Below, one piece after another: positions 33,606-40,548 of a stretch of DNA of 40,548 nucleotides. Position 1 is the first letter of the stretch. The number at the start of each line of letters is the position of its first letter. A program made the translations under genes and the position numbers. This DNA is from Pseudomonadota bacterium. Lineage in GTDB: Bacteria; Myxococcota_A; UBA796; GCA-2862545. The notes beneath the pieces were generated by a model. The model searched no databases. It saw nothing but the letters and a program-made list of their open reading frames with translations, and was not told the origin of the DNA. The stretch lies in assembly GCA_947505245.1 (NCBI GenBank), contig CANNIZ010000042.1, positions 1 to 40,548 of the forward strand, read 5' to 3'.

Positions 33606-34073
33606 TCTCCACGGGGCGTGCGGGGTGTCGATGGCGTAGGACTTGCGGAGGGGGTGGCCCTCCCAGTCCTCGGGCAGCATCAGGCGCCGCAGATCGGGGT
33701 GGCCGGCGAACCGGACGCCGACGAGGTCGAATTGTTCGCGCTCCTGCCAGTCCGCGCCGGCGAACAGCGGGAACAGGGTCGCGATGACGGGGTCGGCGCC
33801 GAGCTTGCAGCGCCACCAGAACGCCTTGCCCGTGCTCGGGTTGCGCAGGACCGTGGCGACCTCGAACGTGTCGCCTTCGGGCGTCGGGAAGTGGGTCGCG
33901 ACGACCGTTACGTAGAGCAGGTAGCCGTGCTCCTTGAGCAGGGCGGCGAGGTCGTAGTGCGAGTCGGCGGGCACCAACGGGCCGTTCGGGTCGAGGTCGC
34001 CCTCGGCGGGAAATACCTCGGGCCAGCGGGCTGCGAGGGCCGCTCGCACAGGTGCGGGGAGCGGACTCATCAT
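33603..34073 (-). CDS. nuoC: NADH-quinone oxidoreductase subunit C (30 kDa)
   Basis: 156 residues. The complex I 30-kDa signature is complete: EREQFDLVGVRFAGHPDLRR followed by LMLPEDWEGHPLRKSY. ATG 34073 overlaps the nuoB stop (ATGA), and a second ATG follows at once (MMSPLP), either of which could be used. The N-terminal lobe is short but present. NuoC helps hold NuoD and the connecting hydrophilic domain; it carries no cofactor. Confidence 0.95.
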   Translation of the reverse strand: MMSPLPAPVRAALAARWPEVFPAEGDLDPNGPLVPADSHYDLAALLKEHGYLLYVTVVATHFPTPEGDTFEVATVLRNPSTGKAFWWRCKLGADPVIATLFPLFAGADWQEREQFDLVGVRFAGHPDLRRLMLPEDWEGHPLRKSYAIDTPHAPWR

Positions 34074-34771
34074 GTCGCGTCTCCTGCGGGCGGCTTTGGC
34101 GGCGCGACAGGGACGCGGTGTTCCTGGCCTCCGTAGCCGAGGTTGCGTGACGCTTCGAGCTGGCCGGTGGCGGTGGCCTCGGTCTGACGCGCGTCTCCGT
34201 GGGTCCCAATGGCCGGGTAGATCATGTTGGGCGGGCGGGGGTCCTTGTCGATCGTCTTGCCGGCGAGCTGAGCGGCGATCTTTTCCTGCAGGCGCTGCAG
34301 ACCGACCATGACCTGATCGGCGTTGGGAGGGCAGCCGGGGATGTACACGTCGATCGGGATGATCGTGTCAACGCCAGGCACCACCGAGTAGATGTCCCGG
34401 TAGAAGTCCCCGCAGATCGCGCACGAGCCCATCGCGATGCCCCACTTGGGCTCGGGCATCTGGTCCCACAGCTTCTTTACGCGGGGCGCCATTTTTACCG
34501 TGATCGTACCGGCCACGACCATCACGTCGCAGTGACGCGGCGTGGGACGGATGATCGTGCCGACCTGATCCATGTCGACGCGGCTCGCGGCGGCCGTCAT
34601 GAATTCGATGGCACAGCAGGAGGTCGCCATCGGGAAGAACCACAGGCTGTGGCGCGCCGAGTGCATCAACAGGCGGTCGAGCGAGGTCATGCCGATGCCG
34701 CCACCGGGCATGTTCTCCCAGTAGTGGTAGAGCGGATGCTCGAAGTTCCGCTCCGATTCGTCTACTGCCAT
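34070..34771 (-). CDS. nuoB: NADH-quinone oxidoreductase subunit B (cluster N2)
   Basis: 233 residues from ATG 34771, overlapping the nuoA stop by 10 bases. The ligands of the terminal N2 [4Fe-4S] cluster are all there: the tandem Cys 52-53 in TSCCAIEFM, Cys 117 in GSCAICGD, and Cys 147 in PGCPPNADQ. The core spans about residues 25-185. The last 45 residues form a polar Gly/Ala/Pro-rich extension not needed for the family fold. It hands electrons to quinone in the pocket shared with NuoD. Confidence 0.96.
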   Translation of the reverse strand: MAVDESERNFEHPLYHYWENMPGGGIGMTSLDRLLMHSARHSLWFFPMATSCCAIEFMTAAASRVDMDQVGTIIRPTPRHCDVMVVAGTITVKMAPRVKKLWDQMPEPKWGIAMGSCAICGDFYRDIYSVVPGVDTIIPIDVYIPGCPPNADQVMVGLQRLQEKIAAQLAGKTIDKDPRPPNMIYPAIGTHGDARQTEATATGQLEASRNLGYGGQEHRVPVAPPKPPAGDAT

Positions 34772-35121
34772 TTGACGGCTCCCTTGCGCACAGCGTAGGC
34801 CCAGCCGATGACCAGGATCCCGAGGAACACGGCCATGTCGACGAGCGGCAGCCAGCCCATGTTGCGCAGGTTCAGCGCCCACGGGAACAGGAAGGCGGCC
34901 TCGACGTCGAACGCCACGAATACGAGGGCGACGATGTAGTAGCGTGGGTGGAAGCGGATCCAGGCCGCTCCGTCGGGCTCCTCACCGCACTCATACGCGT
35001 CGTAGGTGCCGGGGGTGTTCTTCTTTCCGCGAACACCGAACAGCGCGGCCCCGAGGAACATGGAGGCGGGGACCGCACAGGTCAGCGCCACAAAAACCAG
35101 CAGCGGAATCCACGCTTCCAT
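34762..35121 (-). CDS. nuoA: NADH-quinone oxidoreductase subunit A
   Basis: 119 residues, three helices. Hallmarks are TYDAYECGEEP (loop near the quinone tunnel) and the acidic FVAFDVEAAFLFPWA segment in helix 2. ATG 35121 lies 11 bp after the korB stop, with a purine/G-rich stretch between, so the kor genes and nuo genes are one transcription unit. Normal family length. Confidence 0.95.
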   Translation of the reverse strand: MEAWIPLLVFVALTCAVPASMFLGAALFGVRGKKNTPGTYDAYECGEEPDGAAWIRFHPRYYIVALVFVAFDVEAAFLFPWALNLRNMGWLPLVDMAVFLGILVIGWAYAVRKGAVKWQ

Positions 35122-35132
35122 GACGAGGCCCC

Positions 35133-36011
35133 CTAGGGTTTCTGGGCGAACATGTCGAGCACGCGCTCGCGCTTGGGCGCCCCAGCAGCGAGAGCGGCGT
35201 GGCGCTCGGTGATCTGCTGATCATAGGTGGGTGGCGGGTTCGGGTTGCGGTAGAACACGCCGGTGTAGAGCTCGACGCCGTAATGGGTCGCGAGCTCGAG
35301 GGCCTTGAGGTAATCCGCGGGGTCATGGCCCATCTTGGACAACGACTTCATCTTCGTCTTGTGGGCCTTCAGGTCGTTTTCGTCTTCGCCGTAGGTCACG
35401 CAGGGCGACTGGACGTTGACGTAGGCGAACCCCGGGTAGCGGATGGCCTCCTCGAGGATCGCGGTCATGCCGCTCATGTCGGCGGGCGTGGCTTGCGCGA
35501 CGAAGCCCGCACCGTAGGAAAGCACCTGCAGCAGCGGGTTGATCGGCGACTCGATGCTGCCGAACACCGACGTGACCGTCTTCAGACCCTTCGGCGACGT
35601 GGGCGACAGCTGGCCCTTCGTGAGGCCGTACACCTGATTGTCCATGACGATGTAGGTGAAGTCGATGTTGCGGCGAACGGCGTGGGGGACGTGGCCGCCG
35701 CCGATGGAGAAGCCGTCGCCGTCACCGCCGGCGCACAACACGAGCAGCTCTGGGCGGGCGAGCTTGATGCCCTGCGCGATCGGGAGCGCGCGCCCGTGGA
35801 CCGTGTTGAAGCCGTACGCCGTGGTGTAGCCCGGGATGCGTGAGCTGCAGCCGATGCCCGAGACGAACGCGATCTCGTGCGGCGGGCGACCGATGGCGGC
35901 GAGCGCGCGGTAGAGGCCGGCGACCACGCCGAAGTCCCCGCAGCCGGGGCACCAGATCGGCTTGAGATCGCTCTTGAAGTCCTTGGCGAGGAGGGGGGCT
36001 GCGGTGCTCAT
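35133..36011 (-). CDS. korB: 2-oxoacid:ferredoxin oxidoreductase beta subunit
   Basis: 292 residues. It holds thiamine diphosphate and a [4Fe-4S] cluster and passes electrons from 2-oxoacid decarboxylation to ferredoxin. Cluster ligands expected for the family are present: Cys 21 and 24 in WCPGCGDFG, Cys 55 in SGIGCSSR and Cys 204 in QSPCVTYG. The thiamine motif is GDGDGFSIGG (96-105) followed by MDNQVYGLTKGQ. ATG 36011 overlaps the korA stop (ATGA). No separate ferredoxin-like delta subunit is encoded nearby. Specificity for 2-oxoglutarate is the usual assignment for this two-subunit architecture, not proven here. Confidence 0.92.
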   Translation of the reverse strand: MSTAAPLLAKDFKSDLKPIWCPGCGDFGVVAGLYRALAAIGRPPHEIAFVSGIGCSSRIPGYTTAYGFNTVHGRALPIAQGIKLARPELLVLCAGGDGDGFSIGGGHVPHAVRRNIDFTYIVMDNQVYGLTKGQLSPTSPKGLKTVTSVFGSIESPINPLLQVLSYGAGFVAQATPADMSGMTAILEEAIRYPGFAYVNVQSPCVTYGEDENDLKAHKTKMKSLSKMGHDPADYLKALELATHYGVELYTGVFYRNPNPPPTYDQQITERHAALAAGAPKRERVLDMFAQKP

Positions 36012-37801
36012 GCGGAGATCCCCTGTGCGGTCGTGGAGGACGGCGCGTGGAGGTTGGCGGACAGCTCACGAAGCCGGGCGACGATGTCGCGGGAGTGGAT
36101 GGGGTTCGCGCCGTCGCGCGCGAGCGACTTGAGGCCGCGTGGCACGTCGACCTGCATGCGCAGGATGCGGTAAAGCTGGCCCTGGTGCGACTGCTCGACG
36201 ACGAGGCCGGCCTGCACCGAAGCGAGGAACTCGCCGTAGGCGTCCTCGTTGATCGGGTACAGCAGCGTGGGCACGAACAGCTTGACGTGGAGGCCTTCTT
36301 CGACGGCCAGAGCCTGCGCTTCACGGCAGACGCCGGCCAGCGAGCCCCACGCGATGAGCGCGAGCGGCGCGTCGGGGTTGCCGACCACCTCGAACAGGTC
36401 CTTGCGTCCGACGAGGCTGTTGAACTTGCGGAACCGCTTGTCGTTCATGCGGGCATGGACGGCACCGTTCGCAGCGGGCGCGCCGGACTCGTTGTGCTCG
36501 ATGCCTGCGCAAAGGTACGCGCCGCCGGGGGTGCCGGGCTTGCTCATCGGGCTGATGCCATCTTCGGTCTGGGCGAAGCGAGCGTAGTTCTCGAGCTGCG
36601 CCTCCGTGGGCGCGAGCCGCTGCTCGACCTTGAACAGCGACGTGTCGATGGGCGCGATGGTCTCTTTGCGATGGCCGATGTCCTGGTCGGACAGCACGAT
36701 GACCGGCGTCTGGTACTTCTCGGCGATGTTGAACGCCTCGATGGTGACGCGGAAGCAGTCGCCGACGGAGGTAGGTGCGAGCACCGGACGCATCACGTCG
36801 CCGTGGGCCGAGAAGCAGGCCTGGAACAGGTCGCTCTGCTCGGTCTTGGTCGGCAGGCCGGTCGATGGACCGCCGCGCTGCACGTTGACGAGCACCAGCG
36901 GGATCTCCGCGATGGTTGCGAGGCCGAGCATCTCGGTCTTGAGCGCCATGCCCGGGCCGCTCGTGGCGGTCATCGACTTCTTGCCGGCGAACGAGGCCCC
37001 GATGGCGGCTCCGACGCCCGCGATCTCGTCTTCGGCCTGCAGCACGACGCCGCCGTACTTCCAGATCTCGCGCCCGAGGAACTGCATGATCTCGGTCGAC
37101 GGCGTGATGGGGTAGCCACCGAAGAACTCGACGCCCGCGAACACGGCGCCCGCGCCGGTCATGTCGTTGCCGTCGGCGAGCATCATGCTGCCGGGCTTCA
37201 CGTTGGGCTCCTCGAGCAGCATGCCGCGAATCAGCGGGTTCTCCATGGCGCAGGTGTGGCCCGCGTCAAACGCCCTCTGGTTGGCCGCGAGCAGCTCGGG
37301 GCCCTTCTTGCCGAGGCGCTTGCGCATGCCCGCCAGCAGGGCGTCACGACCGATTCCGAGCCAGCCCGAGAGCAGTCCGAGGATCAGGCTGTTCTTGGCC
37401 TTGTCGGTGCCGGCCGCAGCTACCGTCAGTTCGGTGAGCGGCAGGGCGAACACCTGCGCCGGACGAGCGCCCTTGAGCGGGATGTCCGCGGGCGCGATGC
37501 CCGTGTTGCTGTCGTACACGACGACCGACGCGGGCCCGCAGGCCAGCTCGGTGCCGAACTTCAGGAAATCGTCCCAGTTCAGCGCCACGGCGAGGTCGAG
37601 CGCGTCGCCCGGACCGTGCACCTGGTGCGTGGAAACGCGCACCCGACAGGAGGACTCGCCCCCGCGGATCTGCGGCCCGAAGCTCTTTGACATCATCGCG
37701 TGGTAGCCCACCGCCGCTGCCGCGGAGATCAGGGACTCCCCCGCGCTGACGATGCCATCCCCGCCCGAACCAGCCATTCCGATTACGACGTCGCGCGCCA
37801 C
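36008..37801 (-). CDS. korA: 2-oxoacid:ferredoxin oxidoreductase gamma-alpha fusion subunit
   Basis: 597 residues from GTG 37801. Residues about 1-185 are the gamma domain (GMAGSGGDGIVSAG, SFGPQIRGGESSC). Residues about 205-597 are the alpha domain, with GYPITPSTEI (229-238), EDEIAGVGAAIGASFAG, TSGPGMALKTEMLGLA and QRGGPSTGLPTKTEQSDL. This gamma-alpha fusion plus a beta subunit is the KorAB arrangement for 2-oxoglutarate:ferredoxin oxidoreductase, making succinyl-CoA and reduced ferredoxin. It is the first gene of the kor-nuo operon, with 270 bp of non-coding DNA upstream. Confidence 0.92.
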   Translation of the reverse strand: MARDVVIGMAGSGGDGIVSAGESLISAAAAVGYHAMMSKSFGPQIRGGESSCRVRVSTHQVHGPGDALDLAVALNWDDFLKFGTELACGPASVVVYDSNTGIAPADIPLKGARPAQVFALPLTELTVAAAGTDKAKNSLILGLLSGWLGIGRDALLAGMRKRLGKKGPELLAANQRAFDAGHTCAMENPLIRGMLLEEPNVKPGSMMLADGNDMTGAGAVFAGVEFFGGYPITPSTEIMQFLGREIWKYGGVVLQAEDEIAGVGAAIGASFAGKKSMTATSGPGMALKTEMLGLATIAEIPLVLVNVQRGGPSTGLPTKTEQSDLFQACFSAHGDVMRPVLAPTSVGDCFRVTIEAFNIAEKYQTPVIVLSDQDIGHRKETIAPIDTSLFKVEQRLAPTEAQLENYARFAQTEDGISPMSKPGTPGGAYLCAGIEHNESGAPAANGAVHARMNDKRFRKFNSLVGRKDLFEVVGNPDAPLALIAWGSLAGVCREAQALAVEEGLHVKLFVPTLLYPINEDAYGEFLASVQAGLVVEQSHQGQLYRILRMQVDVPRGLKSLARDGANPIHSRDIVARLRELSANLHAPSSTTAQGISA

Positions 37802-38071
37802 GTTCGCCTCGTTCGCCCGCGGATTGCGGGGTGCGCTGCTCTATGCGGGGGGAGGGGGCCACGCAAGTGACCCGCGGAACCGGAGGGGACCGTCAACCGA
37901 CGTACGGGAACGCAAACCGTAGGCATACGGCCGGTCGTCCGTGACCCATTTCCCTCAAAAATGGTGGATGCCCCGAAGAGGCCGTAGACATAGGGATCCT
38001 CGCGGTTCGGTGGCCGCACCAATTCGCGGCATGCGCCTGCGCGCTGCCGGTGGTCTCGACCGACGCGACGC
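37802..38071 (-). promoter_or_regulatory. Upstream region of the korAB-nuo operon with repeated 14-mer
   Basis: 270 bp between the rubrerythrin-like gene's 3' end and korA. On the minus strand it holds two near-identical 14-mers, CCCTATGTCTACGG (37995-37982) and CCGTATGCCTACGG (37930-37917), 12 of 14 identical and 65 bp apart; the second is itself an inverted repeat (CCGTA-GGCA-TACGG). Between them is another inverted repeat, CCATTT-7-AAATGG (37946-37964). These could be operator sites. Only weak sigma-70-like hexamers were found, so no promoter is placed. Confidence 0.4.
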
Positions 38072-38584
38072 CTATTGAGCGACCGGCTCGTCGCCTTCGA
38101 ACTGGGCGCCTGCCGCGTCATCGGGCTGCTTGCTGATCGCTTCGATGACGAGCGCCTCGTGGTGCCTTTCGTCTTCGCGGAGCTCCTCGAACAAGGCTCG
38201 CACATTGGCGTCCGTGATGGAGTGGAGCGCGTCGTCGAAGAAGCGGAACGCCTTGCGTTCGGCCTCGAGAGCGACGGCCATCGCGCTCTTCGCGGACATG
38301 AACGCGCGGGCCTCGTCGTATTCAGGCGCCTCGACATCCCACAGATCGTTGCGATTTACACGAACCGCGGCGCTGCCGAACAGGGCCTCGCGTCGGGCTG
38401 CGAGTTGGGTGGCGTGTTTGGCCTCGTAGGTCATCATCAGGCGGAAGAAGTCGGCAGCGGCGGGCGTTGCGTGCGTCGACATCTGATAGGCGAATTCCTC
38501 GTAGCGCTCGCGGGCCTCCTGTTCGACGAGGATTGCGAGATCGAGAGCGTCCTGCAGCGTGAGCTTCTTGAAATCGAGGGCCAC
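38072..38584 (-). CDS. Rubrerythrin-like ferritin-fold diiron protein
   Basis: 170 residues from GTG 38584, chosen because AAGGAG lies six bases upstream. It is a four-helix bundle with diiron ligand motifs: helix 1 EQEARERYEEF (Glu 21/23), helix 2 YEAKH (Glu 54, His 57), helix 3 ALEAERKAF and helix 4 EDERHHEAL (ExxH). It lacks the C-terminal rubredoxin domain of classical rubrerythrin. Members reduce peroxide or store iron. Between helices 2 and 3 an acidic loop (NDLWDVEAPEYDEA) is present. It lies between the carboxylase and the kor-nuo operon; protection of oxygen-sensitive iron-sulfur enzymes such as KorAB is a reasonable inference. Confidence 0.85.
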   Translation of the reverse strand: MALDFKKLTLQDALDLAILVEQEARERYEEFAYQMSTHATPAAADFFRLMMTYEAKHATQLAARREALFGSAAVRVNRNDLWDVEAPEYDEARAFMSAKSAMAVALEAERKAFRFFDDALHSITDANVRALFEELREDERHHEALVIEAISKQPDDAAGAQFEGDEPVAQ

Positions 38585-38727
38585 GATGACTCCTTGCAGT
38601 TCCGGGTACGGAAGTTTCGCGTGGCGCCACGTATAGCCCGTCGACGCCCGACCGTGCCCGCCAGCCTGGGGCGCTTCGGAGGTGAAGGCGGCGTGAAGCG
38701 GTGCAGCGAAGCGTAGCGGCGTCGCGA

Positions 38728-40548
38728 TCAGGTCAAGTGGAACAGCACCTGACCCGCCCGAACGGCCTGGCCGGTCTTGACGAGCACGTTCGTCACGGTG
38801 CCTGCGAGCGGAGACCGCACGGGCGTAAACGTCTTCATCACCTCGATCAACGCGAGCGTTGATCGGTTCTCCACGACGCTGCCGACCGCTACGAAGGCGG
38901 GTGCCTGGGGGCTCGGAGCGAGCCAGATCGTGCCGTCCGACTCTGCCCGCACGGCCGTCGTGCCCTCGGGGACGTCGCTCGCGGCGGCGGCCCGGCTCGA
39001 ACGACCGGTGACCGCGAGACCCACATCGCACAGCCGCGTGCCGCGCTCGCACCAGGTTCCGTCGGCGAGCACGTCGATCGCCGCTCCGCTGGCGCTGTCG
39101 CCGGCGCGGATCTCGTGAACGAGGTTCCCGCGGCGAAGGTGACCGAGCAACGTGTTGGCCTCGATCGTGGCGCCTTCCACGATGCGGGGCGACCACACGC
39201 CTACGGTGGGGCAGGGGAGCGCGCTCTCCTCGGGGTCCGACACGAACACCTTGTCCGACGTCGCGCCGCGCGGAGGTGAAAGGACCTCGAGGTCGTGCAT
39301 CCCGAGGATGCGGGGGTTCTTGGTGCGGCGGTAGCCCGTGGACTGCCAGGCGCTCTCGACGAGGCACGTGAGCCACGCGCGCAGGCGCCCGAGCGGGACG
39401 ATCTCGTCGGTGTCCATGCGCGCGGCGGAGCCGATTGGATCCATGTCGGCGTCGATGCGCGCGGCGGTGGTCGCCATGCCCTCTTCGATCTTCTGCCGCT
39501 CGGCGGGGTCCTTCGTGGCGATCTCGAAGTTGTCGTCGAGCTTGCTGTTGAACGCGGCGATCGCGAGCGTGCGGCCTTCCATCACGGACAGGCGCGTCAC
39601 CGGCGTCGAGAGCTGCACGACAGGGTCGTAGGGGAGCCCGGCCATCGCGTAGTAGCCGGCGCCGGAGGCCTTTCGCAGCAGCACGGTGAACATCGGCGCG
39701 GTGTTCGTGCTGTTCGTGTAGATCAGGTTGCTGCCGTAGCCGAGCAGGCCCTGGCGCTCGGCTTCCACGCCGATGTCGAAGCCCGAGATGTCCTGCAGCC
39801 AAACGATCGGGATGCCGTCATCGTTGCAGGCGCGCGAGAACGTGCTGATCTTCGCGATGCCCTCGCGGTACAGCGCGCTCCCGGTGCGCTTTCCGCGGCC
39901 GGGCTCGTCCACGAGGCCCTGGCGGTTGGCGACGAACCCGCACAGCAGCCCCGACACGCGGCCGACGCCGACGATCATCTCGCGGCCGACGTGCGCGAGC
40001 ACCTCGTGGAACGCGCTGCCGTCGACCAGGCGCGCGATCACCTGCTCGATCGCGTAGCCCTGGCGCGGATCGGGGGGGAACAGCGCGGCGAGCTCGGTCG
40101 CGGGGAACTTTGGCTCGGCGGGATCGGCGCCGTAGCGGTAGAAGTCCACGCCCGTGGTGGGGAGCTTCGCGACCTCGGCGCGGATCGTCGCGAGCGCGGT
40201 CTCGTCGTCCGGCACGCGGAGATCGGCGCATCCGGACTGGTGCACGTGGACCTCGGGCCCGCCGATGTCCAGGCTCGTGAGGTTCTGCGACTTGGCGCCG
40301 CGGATCAGCGCTGCGCCAGCGATCACCATGTACGCGGACTCGGTCATCACCACGCGATCGCTGATGATCGGCATGTAGCCACCGCCCGCGATGCAATCGC
40401 CGAACACGCCGGCGATCTGCGGGACGCCGTTCGCGGCGAGCAGCGCGTTCTTCTTGAAGATGTGCCCGGCTCCGGTGGCGCCAGCGAACGAGCGGCTCTG
40501 CTCGGGCAGGAACAGCCCGCTGCAGTCCACCAGATAGATGACCGGCAG
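38728..40548 (-). CDS. Acyl-CoA carboxylase carboxyltransferase fused to biotin carrier domain, N-terminus beyond window
   Basis: 606 residues are visible; the frame stays open to the window end ([17 protein letters not shown] at the edge is internal family sequence), so the N-terminal part is missing. The carboxyltransferase domain shows [28 protein letters not shown], and the [27 protein letters not shown] region. After about residue 430 comes a linker, then a C-terminal biotinyl domain with the biotin-accepting Lys in LIEVMKTF, 35 residues from the end as is normal for carrier domains. Fusion of carboxyltransferase and biotin carrier on one chain is unlike standard propionyl-CoA carboxylase, where the carrier joins the biotin carboxylase. 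The acyl-CoA substrate cannot be told. Confidence 0.88.
   Translation of the reverse strand: MPVIYLVDCSGLFLPEQSRSFAGATGAGHIFKKNALLAANGVPQIAGVFGDCIAGGGYMPIISDRVVMTESAYMVIAGAALIRGAKSQNLTSLDIGGPEVHVHQSGCADLRVPDDETALATIRAEVAKLPTTGVDFYRYGADPAEPKFPATELAALFPPDPRQGYAIEQVIARLVDGSAFHEVLAHVGREMIVGVGRVSGLLCGFVANRQGLVDEPGRGKRTGSALYREGIAKISTFSRACNDDGIPIVWLQDISGFDIGVEAERQGLLGYGSNLIYTNSTNTAPMFTVLLRKASGAGYYAMAGLPYDPVVQLSTPVTRLSVMEGRTLAIAAFNSKLDDNFEIATKDPAERQKIEEGMATTAARIDADMDPIGSAARMDTDEIVPLGRLRAWLTCLVESAWQSTGYRRTKNPRILGMHDLEVLSPPRGATSDKVFVSDPEESALPCPTVGVWSPRIVEGATIEANTLLGHLRRGNLVHEIRAGDSASGAAIDVLADGTWCERGTRLCDVGLAVTGRSSRAAAASDVPEGTTAVRAESDGTIWLAPSPQAPAFVAVGSVVENRSTLALIEVMKTFTPVRSPLAGTVTNVLVKTGQAVRAGQVLFHLT

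Noticed and set aside
37868..37896. TTGACG on the minus strand upstream of korA as a -35 element
   Set aside because: The matching -10 position reads GGGTCA, so it does not make a credible sigma-70 promoter.

Overview
The window is GC-rich DNA (roughly two-thirds G+C by eye). It has many GTG starts, and most neighbouring genes overlap by 1-14 bases (ATGA, GTGA, TGATG, TAATG junctions). A Ser/Thr kinase with an HRDLSPHN catalytic loop, a large lipoprotein with 14 MopE-type Cys/Asp repeats, an ECF sigma/anti-sigma pair and a LCAD/IVD-type acyl-CoA dehydrogenase together suggest a Myxococcota-like ('deltaproteobacterial') Gram-negative bacterium. That placement is inference; no rRNA or other phylogenetic marker is present.

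Layout. 1-781 (-): Ser/Thr kinase, cut off by the window start. 843-6788 (+): a DUF4846 protein, a beta-propeller lipoprotein, and two translationally coupled genes that look like a complete ECF-type transporter: an S-component fused to an exported N-terminal domain, and a single A-A'-T polypeptide. 6795-8943 (-): folE, a radical SAM enzyme and a metallophosphoesterase-like protein, all overlapping; 26 bp away and divergent is a B12-binding radical SAM protein (8970-10430, +). 10443-15953 (-): a small exported protein, a TrkH/KtrB channel, its TrkA regulator, a HAMP/PAS membrane sensor without an output domain, a DUF2892 protein, an ECF sigma factor and its zinc-finger anti-sigma factor. 16007-19454: a CPBP membrane protease (+) facing a minus-strand set of acyl-CoA dehydrogenase, PRPP synthase and a small HExxH membrane protein. 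19585-24418 (+): the 1350-residue MopE-repeat lipoprotein, then type III pantothenate kinase. 24419-25088: a gene-free interval bounded by two inverted, hairpin-rich arms of about 70 bp.

25089-37801 (-) is a 13-gene respiratory operon in the order korA-korB-nuoA-B-C-D-H-I-J-K-L-M-N. All membrane-arm genes and the iron-sulfur genes nuoB and nuoI are present. The NADH-oxidising module nuoE/F/G is absent, and a 2-oxoacid:ferredoxin oxidoreductase occupies the front of the operon. The simplest reading is a proton-pumping complex I fed by reduced ferredoxin from 2-oxoglutarate (or another 2-oxoacid) rather than by NADH. 38072-38584 (-) is a rubrerythrin-like diiron protein. 38728 to the window end (-) is an acyl-CoA carboxylase carboxyltransferase fused to its own biotin-carrier domain, cut off at its N-terminus.

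The items most worth following up are the Kor-Nuo operon, the fused ECF transporter with its unusual lipoprotein S-component, the folE/radical SAM/phosphoesterase cluster, the TrkH channel with a long membrane N-terminus plus an orphan sensor, and the inverted-repeat pair at 24431-25049.
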